A stretch of 64,000 nucleotides of DNA from Warburgia ugandensis. Lineage: Eukaryota > Streptophyta > Magnoliopsida > Canellales > Canellaceae. Under the pieces are notes generated by a model. It had not been told where the DNA came from and ran no database searches. It saw only the letters and a program-made list of their open reading frames with translations. Shown here one piece after another: positions 46,166 to 58,749 of this stretch. Location: positions 71,281,495 through 71,345,494 of the forward strand of contig CP141127.1 in assembly GCA_035236585.1 (NCBI GenBank), written 5' to 3'. Position 1 is the first letter of the stretch. The number at the start of each line of letters is the position of its first letter. The position numbers and the translations under genes were made by a program.

Positions 46166-49100
46166 TGTGACAATTGAGTTTTTCAAACACATTTTTATGA
46201 ATATTTGCAAAAGTACGACCCTTGTTTGTGAAAAATAAATAGCAAAAAAGCATTATCTTTGAAATTGATTTTCAAAAACCCAAATGTCACTTTAACTCTC
46301 TTACTATACATGTATTTTTGTATAAAAATAAATTTACATTGAATAACAATTGAAATACATTTATTTAAAATAGGATCCATCAAATTTCTACTAACTACTT
46401 AAACTAAACTAACTACTTAATACAAATTTCTAAAGGGGAAGTACCTTGAATTAGTAGTAGGGCAGTTGATATCCTCGAGTCATGATCTTTCACTCCTATT
46501 TATCTATATCTAAGATATTGTAAACATGAAAACATTTACAATATCTCAATAAGCTATGCTTGGTAGGGGATTTAAGAAACATATGGAATTAACAATATAT
46601 CTCATAATCCAATAATTCCAATATTCATATCCAACATATTCTATTTCCATGAAATAATCCAATTTCTATTAATTATACAATGTATAACAATTCTATTATT
46701 TAACTTCTCATATGAAACCTTCTATGAACTATACATATAAATTTGTTAAAATTGTGACTATAGTTGATAATGCCAACTCTAATATAATAATATATATACT
46801 CATACTATACTGGTTTCAATATCAAGACCTATTACTATAGGGGGTCAATATCCATCAACACCTTCCACTAAGGGGTCAATATTCAGCTAGTTTCTACTGG
46901 GAACTATCCCTTCATAGGAATATAGGTAATGAACTGATATCGAGCATCTCATTATACCATCACATAAGGCATCTCATCATGCCATCTCATATGCATCATA
47001 GTGCAAAATACATAAAGGACTACTATTCTGTAATATGATCCATACTAGTGTGCTTGGATAACTGCTATATACTCCACTTATACCAAAGGTGGAAAGTACA
47101 ATATCCATGTTCGTATGGGAGAAACATGGTTGTCAGAGTGGCAGCCTTCACATAATTGTCGCACTTGACTTTTAACCTCTCATTGGGCACAGTATTCATA
47201 ATAACTTCATATTTAGAGAGTGGGTGGTCAAACCCTTACAACTCTCCTAGCATAGTATCCCCAAGCCTATGCCTATCAAAAACAAAACCACAAGCTTCCA
47301 TGCCTATATGAAAAAATAATACTAGCAGGCTATTTGCCTTTTTATATAAAAGTGGTAACAACATTTTCATCCTTATTAATTTGGTAAAGTACTAAGGATG
47401 GAATTTCACAATCTAGATTCGTGGCTAAAACAAATAATATAATTCCAGACTTTAGTTAAATAATAATCACATAGTTCTAAGCTTAACATGAATATTTATT
47501 GTGTCATAAACAATTTAAGGCATTTATAGTCATTCTAATTGAATCATTTAATTTCTACAAATCTCATAATAAGATCATGTTTTAAACATAGATTTGTAAA
47601 GGAATGCATTCTTAATGGTCCCCCTACCTCAAGTGCAATAATCCCAATACTTAAGATAAACAATGATCTTGATCGACGTATAAATTAGTGTATTTGCCAA
47701 ATCATATGTGTATAATGTCTCTTGCATTTTATATATACTTCTTGTTTGACCTTTGATCATCCTTAAATATGATGATCTAAATCTCTTTCTTTTAATACTT
47801 TTATGAGTGGTTTAGATCTTCTAATTTCTAGTTTCCATTGATATCTATTTGAACTATAATCTTTATCATCTTTCAAGTTTTGATCTATAATTCTTAGATC
47901 TACCTTTGATTTTCCTTGATCATCATGATCTTATATTTGATCTTCCTTGATCATAGTCATCTTACTTAAAGACTTGTCTGATTAATAGATCCTAGCCTTT
48001 GATTATCAATTTATGGTTTTAATGTTATTCCTAATTTAATTAATGCGTAGTAGGTTGTTGATTGAGCAATGTCTTGATTTATTTCTCCTAATTCTAGACA
48101 ACTCCTTATTTCCATATTTGACTACTGCTTACCAATTAAGTTCTACTCTAAAAGTGGTTAATGCAATCCTCATGTTAGGAAGCATTTAGGCCTCATTTAA
48201 CGTCAATAGAAAAGTGTGAGAAAATCACTTAGATTTTAAGGCACCCACTATAACGACAATATTCAGAAGCTACTGGAGTGACAATAGATCGTATCCTTCT
48301 AAAAGGGTCCAATGAGCTTGATACCCTAAGTCCCTTTTTGACTTGATTTTAAGTTTATGTCAAAGAATTTTGATCATAACATTCAAGGATGTTGATTAAT
48401 TCCTAGGTGGGCCAAGGATCTGGTGATGAAATCTAGTCCTTATCATATAAGGGTTCATATGGGCCCTAACAAACGTTAATTTCATTTCATCATAAAGCTA
48501 CAAATATACAGAAATGTAAATAAACTATTAGATTAATCAAATCTTGAGTTCCTAATAATTTTCTACATTAATTTTCCAATTATTTCATGTTATGCTAAAT
48601 CTGACCATTGATTAAGTTTGATAAATCAATCTACACATAAATCAGATGCAATTATTCTAAAATTTAACAATTTCAATGATCATCATACACATCTATAGTT
48701 CAATGTTGATCCAATGGTCAGATCTAATTTTGATCTATCAAATCTAGGACTTTGATATTAAGCAATGGTTTAAATAATGATTTCTCACATTTCTAAAAGA
48801 TCTGACTAGTTAATTAGTCTTATCTCAACAATATATCATTTATTCAGTCATGTCAAATGGTCTAATCATCCTTGATTTAGTAAATCAAAGACATTTATGT
48901 GGTTTTTGGCTTTTGATCAACATAAACAGCTTTAAAATCCTAAATTTTATGATTCCATTAGATTTTACTTGTCAATACAATTCCAATGGATGTTTCAGAT
49001 CTAAATTTGGAGTTTTATTGACTTCTAAATTGAATTTCTATTTTTTTATTATAATTTTAATAGTCCAAATTAAATTCCAGATTTAAAATTATTTAAAACA

Positions 49101-49952
49101 ATGCTACCGGGATGCACTAGAGTAGGCAGCCCACTCTAGAATGTTTCGATGCATCTTGGAAACTAGAACGCACTATAGGTGCTTTTCCTTTTCCAGGACA
49201 CTATGCGCGTTACGGTGGGTTCCCCACTGCATTGCATGCAGGGAGATGCACCCATAAAGTGCATCTTTGATGTGTGTTTTGGAGTGCATTTTTTACCTAT
49301 AAATACAGAGATCAGCAAGACAGCCCGATCTGGATCGTCAGATCACCCATCTCTAGATCAATGCCCAAGATGAATAAAAATTCTACTGTTCTTACTATTC
49401 TAGAGATTTTGGGGTCCCACAAATTCATTGGATGGCTCAAATCTTCCATCTAAGTTGTCCTTGATGGGTTTTTTTTACCATGGTTCTTCGGTACTGGTTC
49501 ATCAATAAAACTTGCCAAAAAACCAGTCTGGTGAGCTTATGATCTATAAAGGATACCCAAAAATGGACAGGAAAGGGGGGTGGCCTACTTGGAAATATCC
49601 AGAGGAGAAGATTGGAGCTAGAGAAGAGAGAAATTCTTGAGAAGAGATAACAATGCCAGAATCCAATATACAATGAAGAAATTCCCATAATAACACCGAA
49701 ACACTTATAGGGATCAGAGGGGAAATGGAAAGTGAACTATTCTAGAGGAGATGAACAAATTGGATCACAGGTAGGAGGGGTGGATCATAGAATTTTATCA
49801 ATTTTCCTTCGTCAAATGAAACCCCAAGTCTGTCAATGACGGTGCGTCTATGGATGAGTCCTGATGTTTTCTTGGGTGTTTATTGTTGGGCATGTCTTGA
49901 ACATGCCAGTTGGCTAATTAAAGGAAAAGGAAAAATAAAAAGAAAAGGGGAA

Positions 49953-50045
<93 letters not shown>

Positions 50046-50478
50046 GGGGGGGAAACTTGGGAAATTTTATGGGAACTTTAACAAAGTATTTATAGGCTAA
50101 TTTTTATTTTGCTAAAATTAATTTAATTGAAGTGGAATTTCTACTACCTCCACTACCAGCCTTGTGCTAGTTGATTCATGTCTTACATCACTTCTAACAT
50201 CGTTTCATACCTAACTTTGTAGGCCCCAATTAAATTTAAAATTACCATTTTGCCCTTTTAATTCTAAATTTTTTAAAATATATAGATTTTTTATTCGAAC
50301 TCTGTTTTTAGCATGCTTATAGTCATTAGACTCAATTTTTTGAGTACATTCTCAACTCTTGAATCTATTTCTATAAAAAGTTTATTTCTAAGAATCTAAT
50401 ATTTTAGTACGATTTTCCAAAAATTTCAATTTATATAATAAATAACTCAAATATAACTACAAAAATTGGGTTATTATA
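46166..50478 (-). mobile_element. Solo LTR (4313 bp) nested in the previous LTR
   Basis: It begins tgtgacaattgagtttttc and ends gggttattata (canonical end CA mutated). The flanks are gaatg (46161-46165) and gaata (50479-50483), one mismatch. Landmarks in the order of the other minus-strand LTRs: aaacccaaatgtcact (near 46276), a CpG-rich tract (49100-49290), and the conserved block (50285-50350: ttcgaactctgtttttagc and gagtacattct). It includes a long (GA)n tract. Confidence 0.75.
49955..50041. repeat. (GA)n microsatellite, about 85 bp
   Basis: An uninterrupted ga run. The RE-repeat peptide read from it is not a gene. Confidence 0.95.
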
Positions 50479-51152
50479 GAATAAGTGATGTGAAGAGATG
50501 CAAGGACTATTTGGTGAAGAATGTGATGATTAGAGGGGAAAACAACTAGAGGACATCTCTTATGAATTGGAAAACATGGGTTTTTCCCTTATTTTTGGTC
50601 TCTGATGCATGGAAGGGGCTAAGTCCACATGGAAAATCTAACTTCCATGTGTTGACTCATTCTTTAACTTGTCATCTCAGAACAATAAAGATAGGGGTGC
50701 CATTATCAATTTGGACCCCTCTTTTCATTTGTAAAACTTTTGAATTTTTGGGTCCTGATCTCCATTTCACACATTCATAGTGTCGTTGGAAAGTTCTCAT
50801 CAAGCACAATCCAATAATTGACCCTTCATTATCAAATTTTAATATTTTTAATTTAGTTTTGAATTCCTTTTATAATTACTTGATTTGTGACAAAAAATTC
50901 ACTTTAAAGCAAATTTCCTTGAAATTTGCAATGAATCTAGAATCAAATTTCAAGTCATTTGATCCTTAATAAGATCCAAAATTTAATAAGTTTTGAGGAT
51001 TCAAAATTTACCCAAAACTATGTTCAATTTACTACTGAACTCATGTGGTGCTAACCTACTTAATCCCACCTTGTTTGTCCTCTTTCACTGAATTTGAGAT
51101 GATTAACAAGTTAATACATAACGTAATTTTAGGATATGGGTGTGACAGTTGG

Positions 51153-51590
51153 AAAATTGAGGATGAGTGAAACTTGTAGACTGCTGCATAAAAACATTAT
51201 CAGTGAGAGATCTTAGGAATGTATTATTGATGTCCAAGTTATCAAAGAGGCCATCCGGAAGTGACTGTAAGACTTAGGACTAATCAAATCCTCCTTAGTT
51301 TTACAAGTGGACAGAAGTTCTAAGTGAAGTCTGCACTCGGTCTCTAGTGAAATCCTTTTACAACGAGATGCTTTTGTTGAGTGCAATGATTCCATTTGGC
51401 TTTTGTTTAACCCAAAAGGCCTACATTTAGCTAATAATATTTTGTGTGCGGTCAGGAGGAACAAGGGTCCAAGTTTTGTTATGAATGAGAGCATTATATT
51501 ATTCACACATAACTTTGTGCAGTGTGGATATTTTTATGATTGAGATACACTCGTTGGTTCATGGGAAGGAGACTATATTTGAAGGGTGGT
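51153..51590 (-). pseudogene. Ty1/copia pol, RT N-terminal part
   Basis: On the minus strand: KTWTLVPPDRTQNII, then a W/K-rich stretch, GIIALNKSISL, LDINNTFL and VFMQQSTSFTHPQFSN. This is the start of copia RT (TWTLVP, LDVNNAFL and Q-PPGF positions). It stops at the LTR border at 51147 and resumes at 43428. At its other end (51591) it is cut by the Athila-like LTR, so the rest of the copia element may lie to the right of the window. Confidence 0.8.
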
Positions 51591-54464
51591 TGTTGATTGT
51601 TTTTCGTAAGTGCACATGCTACTATAGTATAGCTTTGTAAGTACGGGTCGATCCCACGAAGACTCAACTTAAAAAAATAGAGCTTAAATAAAATTTAATT
51701 AGTCACAATTAATAAAAATAATAATAAAGTAGAAACTTAGAAGTATTGAATTAATAAATAGTACACAATTCCTAGTCCAAAAGACAAAAATTTAAATAGA
51801 ATGTCAATTAAAATCAGCTTTCATTGTTTGATAGTAGTAAGATTATTCAATTTTGGTAACATTCAAGCTGATCAACCTTAGTCAATCCATCCCTCAATTA
51901 TTTAATTAATGATTCAATGGCTGAATTATGTAGATCTTCTAAAAATCCGATGATCTAGATTGATGTAAAAAAAGAATCAAGATTGGATGGCTTAGGTTGA
52001 TTTTCAGGATTATAAATGAAAGATCAGATCTGCTAGATTAATGTCGATCACTTTACCACAAGTGCATGAACTATTGTAGCAGAGCTAATGCAAGAATGGG
52101 TCAATCCTATGGGGACTTGACTTAAAAAGTTGGAGTTTAAATAAAATGTAATTATCTAAAAATTAATGAAAAGAACACAAATTAACTAACAATAAAACAA
52201 AATTTTAAATCCATTTCATGAATGGAAATTATAAAATTTTAAATTCAAAAAGATAGAAAATTAACTTAAAAAACATAAAATTTTCTTTCCTAGCTTGATC
52301 ACAACCGTTTTCTTCAAATCTAATATTATCAATGTTGATGCCCATCATCAATCTCTCCAACATGTCCTTGACTAAAGATCCAATGGCTGGATTAGGTGGA
52401 TTCCCCCAAAAAGTTGACCATCTAAACTAAAGAAGTATTTTGTGTTTTGGACGGCTTGTATTAATGTTTGGATTTTAAATTAAAGATTAGAGATGTTGAA
52501 TAAGCTAAGAGATGTCCTAAGAACAAAATTTGAAGATTAATTAAAATTCTAATGTGAAATAGATGAGAAATAGAGAAATCTTATTTTTTAAGCCTAATCA
52601 TTGATTAGGTTAAGCTTAATCAAAACGACTTGGATTGTGCGATTCCTGGATAAGCAGAACAAGGGTAAAAAAAATAATTGGAATAAGACAAACAGGATGT
52701 AAATGTAATTTGAATTATTGTCTAAAGGGCAAAATTGAAATTAAGCTAAAAACTAGTTTAAATGAAAAAAAAAAAAAAAAAAAAACAGAAACTTGCCAGA
52801 GGAGGGAGATGATGCAGGGGGAAGAGAAGAAGAAGATGAAAAGAAAATAGAAAAAACACATATTTGTTTTCTCTATTAGAGGTCATGGGATTCTGCCAGT
52901 AACAGAGAGGATGAGATGGCATCTAGTGTGTGTACTGTTAAAGATGGGGTGGAAGTGAAATAGAGATAGAGGAGAGCAAGGAGCAGGCCAGTGACAAAGG
53001 AGACAATCTAGGAACTAGGTTGTCTTCAACAAGGGAGAGAGCCTGAGAGAGGAAGATATAAGGGGAGTTATGGGTCTGGTCTTCAACTTGAAGGAGGGAA
53101 AATAATCAATCCCCTCTTCCCAGCAACGAAGGGCAGAGAGAGAGAGAGAGATGTCAAGAACATAAGGGTAGGTGTAGGAGAAAAGTTTTTCAATAGAAAA
53201 AGTGCTATGGTGAACAGAGATAGAGCCCACTAGCAAAGGGCCAAGACTAAGTGCTGCAATCGGAGAAAGGTGTGGAAGAAAATAGAAATAGAGAAACAAT
53301 GAAGGGCAAAGGAAGGAGCGGTGATAGGCTATTTAGGTGGAAAGATAGGTGTGATAGAGCAAGTGAACCAGAGAAGGAGAGAGAGAGAGAGAGAGATAGA
53401 GGCTGGGATTGGTGTGGTTGATTTTGGAGGATTTGTAAGAGAGAGATAACAGAGAGGAGGGACAGAGAAGAAACATACGAAAGAGTGTGGGTGAGAGGGG
53501 TGCGGGAATGAGAAGAATTGGATCTGAGAGGAGGGGGAGGAGAAGGAGAACGAGGGAAGGGAGGAACTGGGCTGGCTGGTGATGCCAATGTAATAGAGGG
53601 TGCTGCCCAGTGACAAAGCAGATGAGAAGAGAGAGAGCAGGAGGTAGAGCAAAGAGAGAATGAGAGAGAGAGAGAGGAAGGAGAGGGAGGTGGGTATTGG
53701 AGAGAAAGTGAAGAGGAGAGGGGGGAAGAGCGTGGTAGAGAGAGGGAAGAAGAGTGGTGTTGGTTGCCTCTTACGGTCAAAGAGAGACGGGGAAGAGAGG
53801 TGTAGGGGAGGATGTAGTCTACCCTGTACGGTTAAGAAGGGCGAGGGGTGGGGAGATTGGGTAAGAGAGAAGGGAGAGAGGGAGAAAACTTGGGAGAATG
53901 AGAGGATGTGGTCAGCCTTGTCTACCTCTTATGGTCCACGAGGGATTTCCATTTATTTGCCTCTTCCTTTTATGCTTTTCTCACACTTTCCTTTCCTCCA
54001 TAATATCTTCTTTGGTTTCTCCCCTTTCTATTGCTAACTCAATTTGCCTTCCTCTTTTCTTCAATGGTGAAGAGCTCTTTCCAACTTGGAAACTCCAACT
54101 GATTGGCCCTTTTTATTTCCTTGTTTTCAATTAGAACCAATTTTCTTATAGGAAACCATCTCATCTTGCCTTTTAATGCTTTTCGGATGATTTGGCATTG
54201 TTGATTATGATCTAAGCCATCCAAACCACATTCTGGTTAATCTGCACAACAAAATACTATATTAGAGTCATCTAAACTATACATTACACCTCTGATTAAC
54301 TCTAATAATCATTTGACCATTAAATTTTATAAATTAATGATTAGATGATTAATTTGAACTAAAATCAAAATTAAGCTAAAAAAAAACAAATTTGATCAAT
54401 TAGACGATCTAATTAAGTTCTAAATTTGGGGTATTTTGACCAAAATTAAACACTTAAACACACA
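51591..54464 (-). repeat. 3' LTR of Athila-like gypsy element
   Basis: On the minus strand it follows the polypurine tract TTGGTTGGGG (54465-54474), starts TGTGTGTTTAAGTG, and ends at 51591 with ...caatcaaca. Near that end it has the phrase cgtgggatcgacccgtactt, which I recall as common near the 3' end of Athila/Tat-type LTRs. A second diverged copy of this terminal phrase lies about 450 bp inside (52057-52200). It holds a poly-A run (52763-52785) and a purine-rich 1.1-kb tract. The open frames at 53247-53780 and 53660-54037 come from the low-complexity tract. Confidence 0.6.
52780..53920. repeat. Purine-rich low-complexity tract, 1.1 kb
   Basis: The plus strand is dominated by ga, gga and aga words. 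Towards 53760-53930 a roughly 75-bp unit recurs three times (ttacggtcaaagag, gtacggttaagaag, ttatggtccacgag). Confidence 0.8.
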
Positions 54465-56097
54465 CCCCAACCAATATTTTGCTAGTCCCGAGCAAAACAT
54501 GCAAAAGACCAAATTTCAAAATTTATTTTCAAGTCAACTCCACTTTTTCTTTAGAGAATTATCTTCAATAAATCATCAACTTTATCATACTAATAAAAAT
54601 GAATGAAGAATTCAAAACCCTACCTATATGCTAAAAATATTCCACTTACACTTAAATATCAAAGTAAGTTTGTGTGTACAATCTACATATTAAATAATCT
54701 TTATCTTTAAGTAGACTTCGAAATTTTAATCTCTATCTGAAATATGTTTTGACATCAATTCTCACTAATGACATACACTTAGAAATAAAATCTATTAGAT
54801 AGAGAGTTCAAATCATACCTCTCTTTTAAATATGTGAGCATAGTAAATAAAAGCAAATTTATCTCACATATACTCATGAAGAATGAGAGTTACTAAAGAA
54901 TTTAGTTTTGATCCCTTTATAATGGATGCCATTACTTTTGAATCTTTAGAAATACTACTCTTTAAATCATATTCATTCATATCCTCATCAAAAATATGTT
55001 CATCCTAGTATTAATAGTTCTTTAACTGGGATGAAACATAGGCTTAAGATAGGGTGTCGAAAAAGGGTATAAAGGGTACTCAAAATTTCTTCAAAAATAA
55101 ATAGAGGCCTTCTAAAGTTGGCAATTCTTTCTTTACTTTGTTTTCCTGAAGTAAATATTTCTTTTTCCAATGCTTGCATTGTTCAAACTTTTTTTTCTTT
55201 TCAACGCTTTTGACTCACTTTGAGGAACATTTCTTTTCTTGATATTCACTTTTCTTCTTTCGTTGCAACTAAAAAGTATTTCTTCTTTCATCTCTAACTT
55301 ATCTTTTAAATAAAATAGGTAATGGATATATTTATACTGGGTTAAAATGAGTAAAGGAAATTTCAGTGGCAAAAGAAAAGGCTTATATATAAAAGGCTCA
55401 AATTGGCTAACTAGTGGTAAAAATACTCTTTTGGGTAAGCTTTATGTCTCTAGGTTAACAACAAGAATGGCCTAAGGGGGGTTTATTTAATGACATATGT
55501 TTGGCATTTCTATGGCACATCTCCTGTGATACCTCCAATGATATCTTCTATGCTATCTGAGATATGTGTTATATGTTCTATGATATCTAGGATATGTGAC
55601 ATTTGTTCTACGATATCTTTAGTGATGTCTTTGGTGATATCTAAAATACATAAAGAGAAATATTTTATTATTTAAATAATAATAATAATAATGCATCAAC
55701 CAATCAAGTAGCAATGACCCTCAAAGTATCAAACCTTCAAAGTGAAGTTTATAGTTTCATCAAATAACAACTGGTTTTATTGGAAAGCATTAATGAAGTA
55801 AATGTAGTTTTTAAGATAAGTTTTACAAAGATAGTGACTCCATTGAATTAGAAAATTACAAATTCCTATCTATACAGTGACTCCATTGAATTAAATAGAA
55901 GATCATATCCATATACTATGAGACAGTTCTATCTGTATTCAAATAGTTCTACCTCTACCAATGGTTGGGCTAAGATCAATCTCCACAGCTAACCTTGTTC
56001 ATGGATTCTCAACCACATTCCAGTGAAGTTTCCAAATAAATAAAGGCTGTAGGTGTTCTCCTTTTGTTAGTATGTGTTTTTGTTAGTGGTTTTTCAA

Positions 56098-56440
<343 letters not shown>

Positions 56441-57229
56441 TACAATTCTTCCAAGATCTTTGAACTCTGCCTTGAGATAGATATTTGCATTTCAGCATAA
56501 AAAAAGAAAAGAAAAAGTAAACCATGTTCACATATCAAAAATCAGTCATGCTACACATGCAATTCTTGCTACAACTAAATACCCATATTTTGACTATAAG
56601 CATATCTAAAACAGTGAAACCAAATATTGGGAATGTCAAATGTGTTCTAAAAGAACTCTTTTGCTCCAAAGTTCAAACTACAATTCAACATTCACTACCA
56701 AGAAATTAGAAAAAGTATTTGGCAATGTTAACATGAAATCCTTATATATCTGTTATATTTGTTACTACTATTGCTATACATTCACTACAAAGTAGTTAGA
56801 AAAATTATTTCATTCCTATACAGTCATATAGTCATACTGTTTACGTTCATTACAAGATGTTTCCACTACTCGTTTGAGGGTTCAGGTTTGCCATAAAATC
56901 TATATTTCAATTATATATGCCTATACAGGAGATATGATCTGCATCTTAATAAATATATATACGTGTATAATGACATCTTAAAAGGAAGGTTTCAACACCT
57001 ATTCAGCATCATTTTGACCAGTTCAATTTCAACAACCGAATAAGCTATGAAATGTAGGGTTTTGGGTTTGGACTCCCTCTGTAGAAAGCATTGTTTGGAA
57101 TCCAATCTATGAACAATTTCAACAGAACATTTCATCTTCATGGTTCATACTAGGTATTGAGGGACTTGACAATCTGCTTACCTTGTAGAATGCAAGATGT
57201 GATTTTTGGCCAAAGGGGTTACAGTAAGG

Positions 57230-57640
57230 ATCTATTGAAGATGTTGACGACCAAGACCTACTGCCAACAACAAAGGGTAAAAAGCAAATCAGTTTTGCTT
57301 TGTTTCTTAACACTTTCGTTAGGGGATGAGGAAGCAAGAAACCTTGCATTGGCCTTTTGTGATGAAGAGGTTGTGGTGGAGACAACCATTGATGGTGAGA
57401 AGTGAGCTCTCAACAATCAAGATCTAATGCTGATGACAAAGGGCAAAAAGTCGATCAGTTTTCCTCTACTTCTCTAGACCTTCATTATAGGATGAGGAAG
57501 TGGGAAACTTTGCGCAGGCCTTTTACAATGAAGGGGTTGTGGTGGAAATGACCACTAGTGGTGAGGAGTGAGATCTCGATGTTTGAGATCTGCTATCAGT
57601 GATAAGGATGGCGTCGATCAGGTTTGCTCTACTTGTCAAG
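57230..57640. repeat. Imperfect tandem repeat, about 185-bp unit
   Basis: Words acaaagggtaaaaagcaa/acaaagggcaaaaagtcg, ggatgaggaag, cattggccttttgtgatga/gcaggccttttacaatga and ggttgtggtgga recur in order. Short frames across it are not conserved between units. Confidence 0.75.
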
Positions 57641-57815
57641 AGCTTTGTTAAGGAACAACAAAACTGGATTTAGTGTTAATTGATGCTTATCGTTTCTTTG
57701 TCTAAAAAACCATCCATTCAAATTGATTTTTCTCTCTCTATAATAGGTCAGGTTTTACACTAAAAAGAGCAGATGGCATATCTCATATTACTACCCAAGT
57801 ATCACATATGATAAA

Positions 57816-58020
57816 GTTAAATAAACCTAATATCTTAAATATGCTTAAGATATTGCAGTTAAATAAACCTGATATTTAAATATGCCTATGATATCACAAT
57901 TAAATAAAGATGATATTTGACAAATGCTAAAGATATCACCGTTAAATAAATATGATATCTCATATATGCCCAAGATATCATTATTAAATAAGCTGCATAT
58001 TTGAGATATGTATCATATCA
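57816..58020. repeat. Subterminal array of about 42-bp units in PIF-like element
   Basis: Five units start ttaaataaac or ttaaataaa variants at 57816, 57859, 57900, 57942 and 57983, each containing a gatat(c) word. The unit start is the same word as the terminal repeat (attaaataaaccccc). Confidence 0.8.
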
Positions 58021-58749
58021 CAAAAATGCCAAACAACACTATTAAATAAACCCCCTAAATCATCTTCTAGGTTTCATATAATCTATCAGATTCAATGAAC
58101 TTATAAAATTTTAAAGGTAATATTCCATTAATTTAGATAATTAGCCAAATTTAAAAATTGATGAGATTAAATTTTCTTTAAGCATGTTGAAGAAAATTTT
58201 GGAATATTTATAACCTTTCAAAAAGAATAAATAGCTCTAAAACTCAGTTATGTTATAGGTTTCCATTGAATTTCTTTAGGATCTCTAAGTTATAATTACT
58301 TATCAATCTACACCATGTTTATGCAACTGCATGTACAGATGCGATCTAAGACTTTGCTTTTTATGAAATATTTTAAAAAATGCGTAAAATGATAAATTAC
58401 TATGTTCAATTCCATTAATAGGCTAAAGTTAACTAGATTGTATTTCAAAAAATCCAATTCTCATCATTGTGTAGGAATTCACCTAAAAAATTTAAATTTT
58501 TTTAGCAAATGTTTTTTCATTTTTCTAAACTAAGAGAAAAAACTAACAAAAACTAGAATTTGCTAGAATTCTTCACCCCCAACTTAAAAGAAACATTATC
58601 CTTAATGATTAAAAAGTAGGACCTAAAATGAATATGAGTGATGCAAAAAACAACGAAAAGGAAAATATACAAAAGATAATACAGATGGATAGGATCTACT
58701 CAGCCTTGATAAATAAGATCCTCTAGAGTTGTGGTCTCAATTTCTAGAC

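Larger units (their letters stand above)
43434..51147 (-). mobile_element. Solo LTR (about 3.4 kb), split by a second LTR
   Basis: The 5-bp duplication gttgg flanks it (43429-43433, 51148-51152), and both sides are adjoining codons of a copia RT, which proves the borders. On the minus strand it starts TGTCACACCCATATCC and ends GTTGTGATA (expected CA, apparently mutated). The own sequence is 43434-46165 plus 50484-51147. It carries a weak copy of the conserved block (50745-50815) and hairpin-like gccattatcaatttgg (50699-50714). An array at about 44490-44760 repeats a 'ccctcagg(g)tttaccatctt' motif. Confidence 0.8.

Noticed and set aside
53247..54037. Serine/leucine-rich and arginine/glutamate-rich frames (177 and 125 codons)
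   Set aside because: Products of the purine-rich low-complexity tract.
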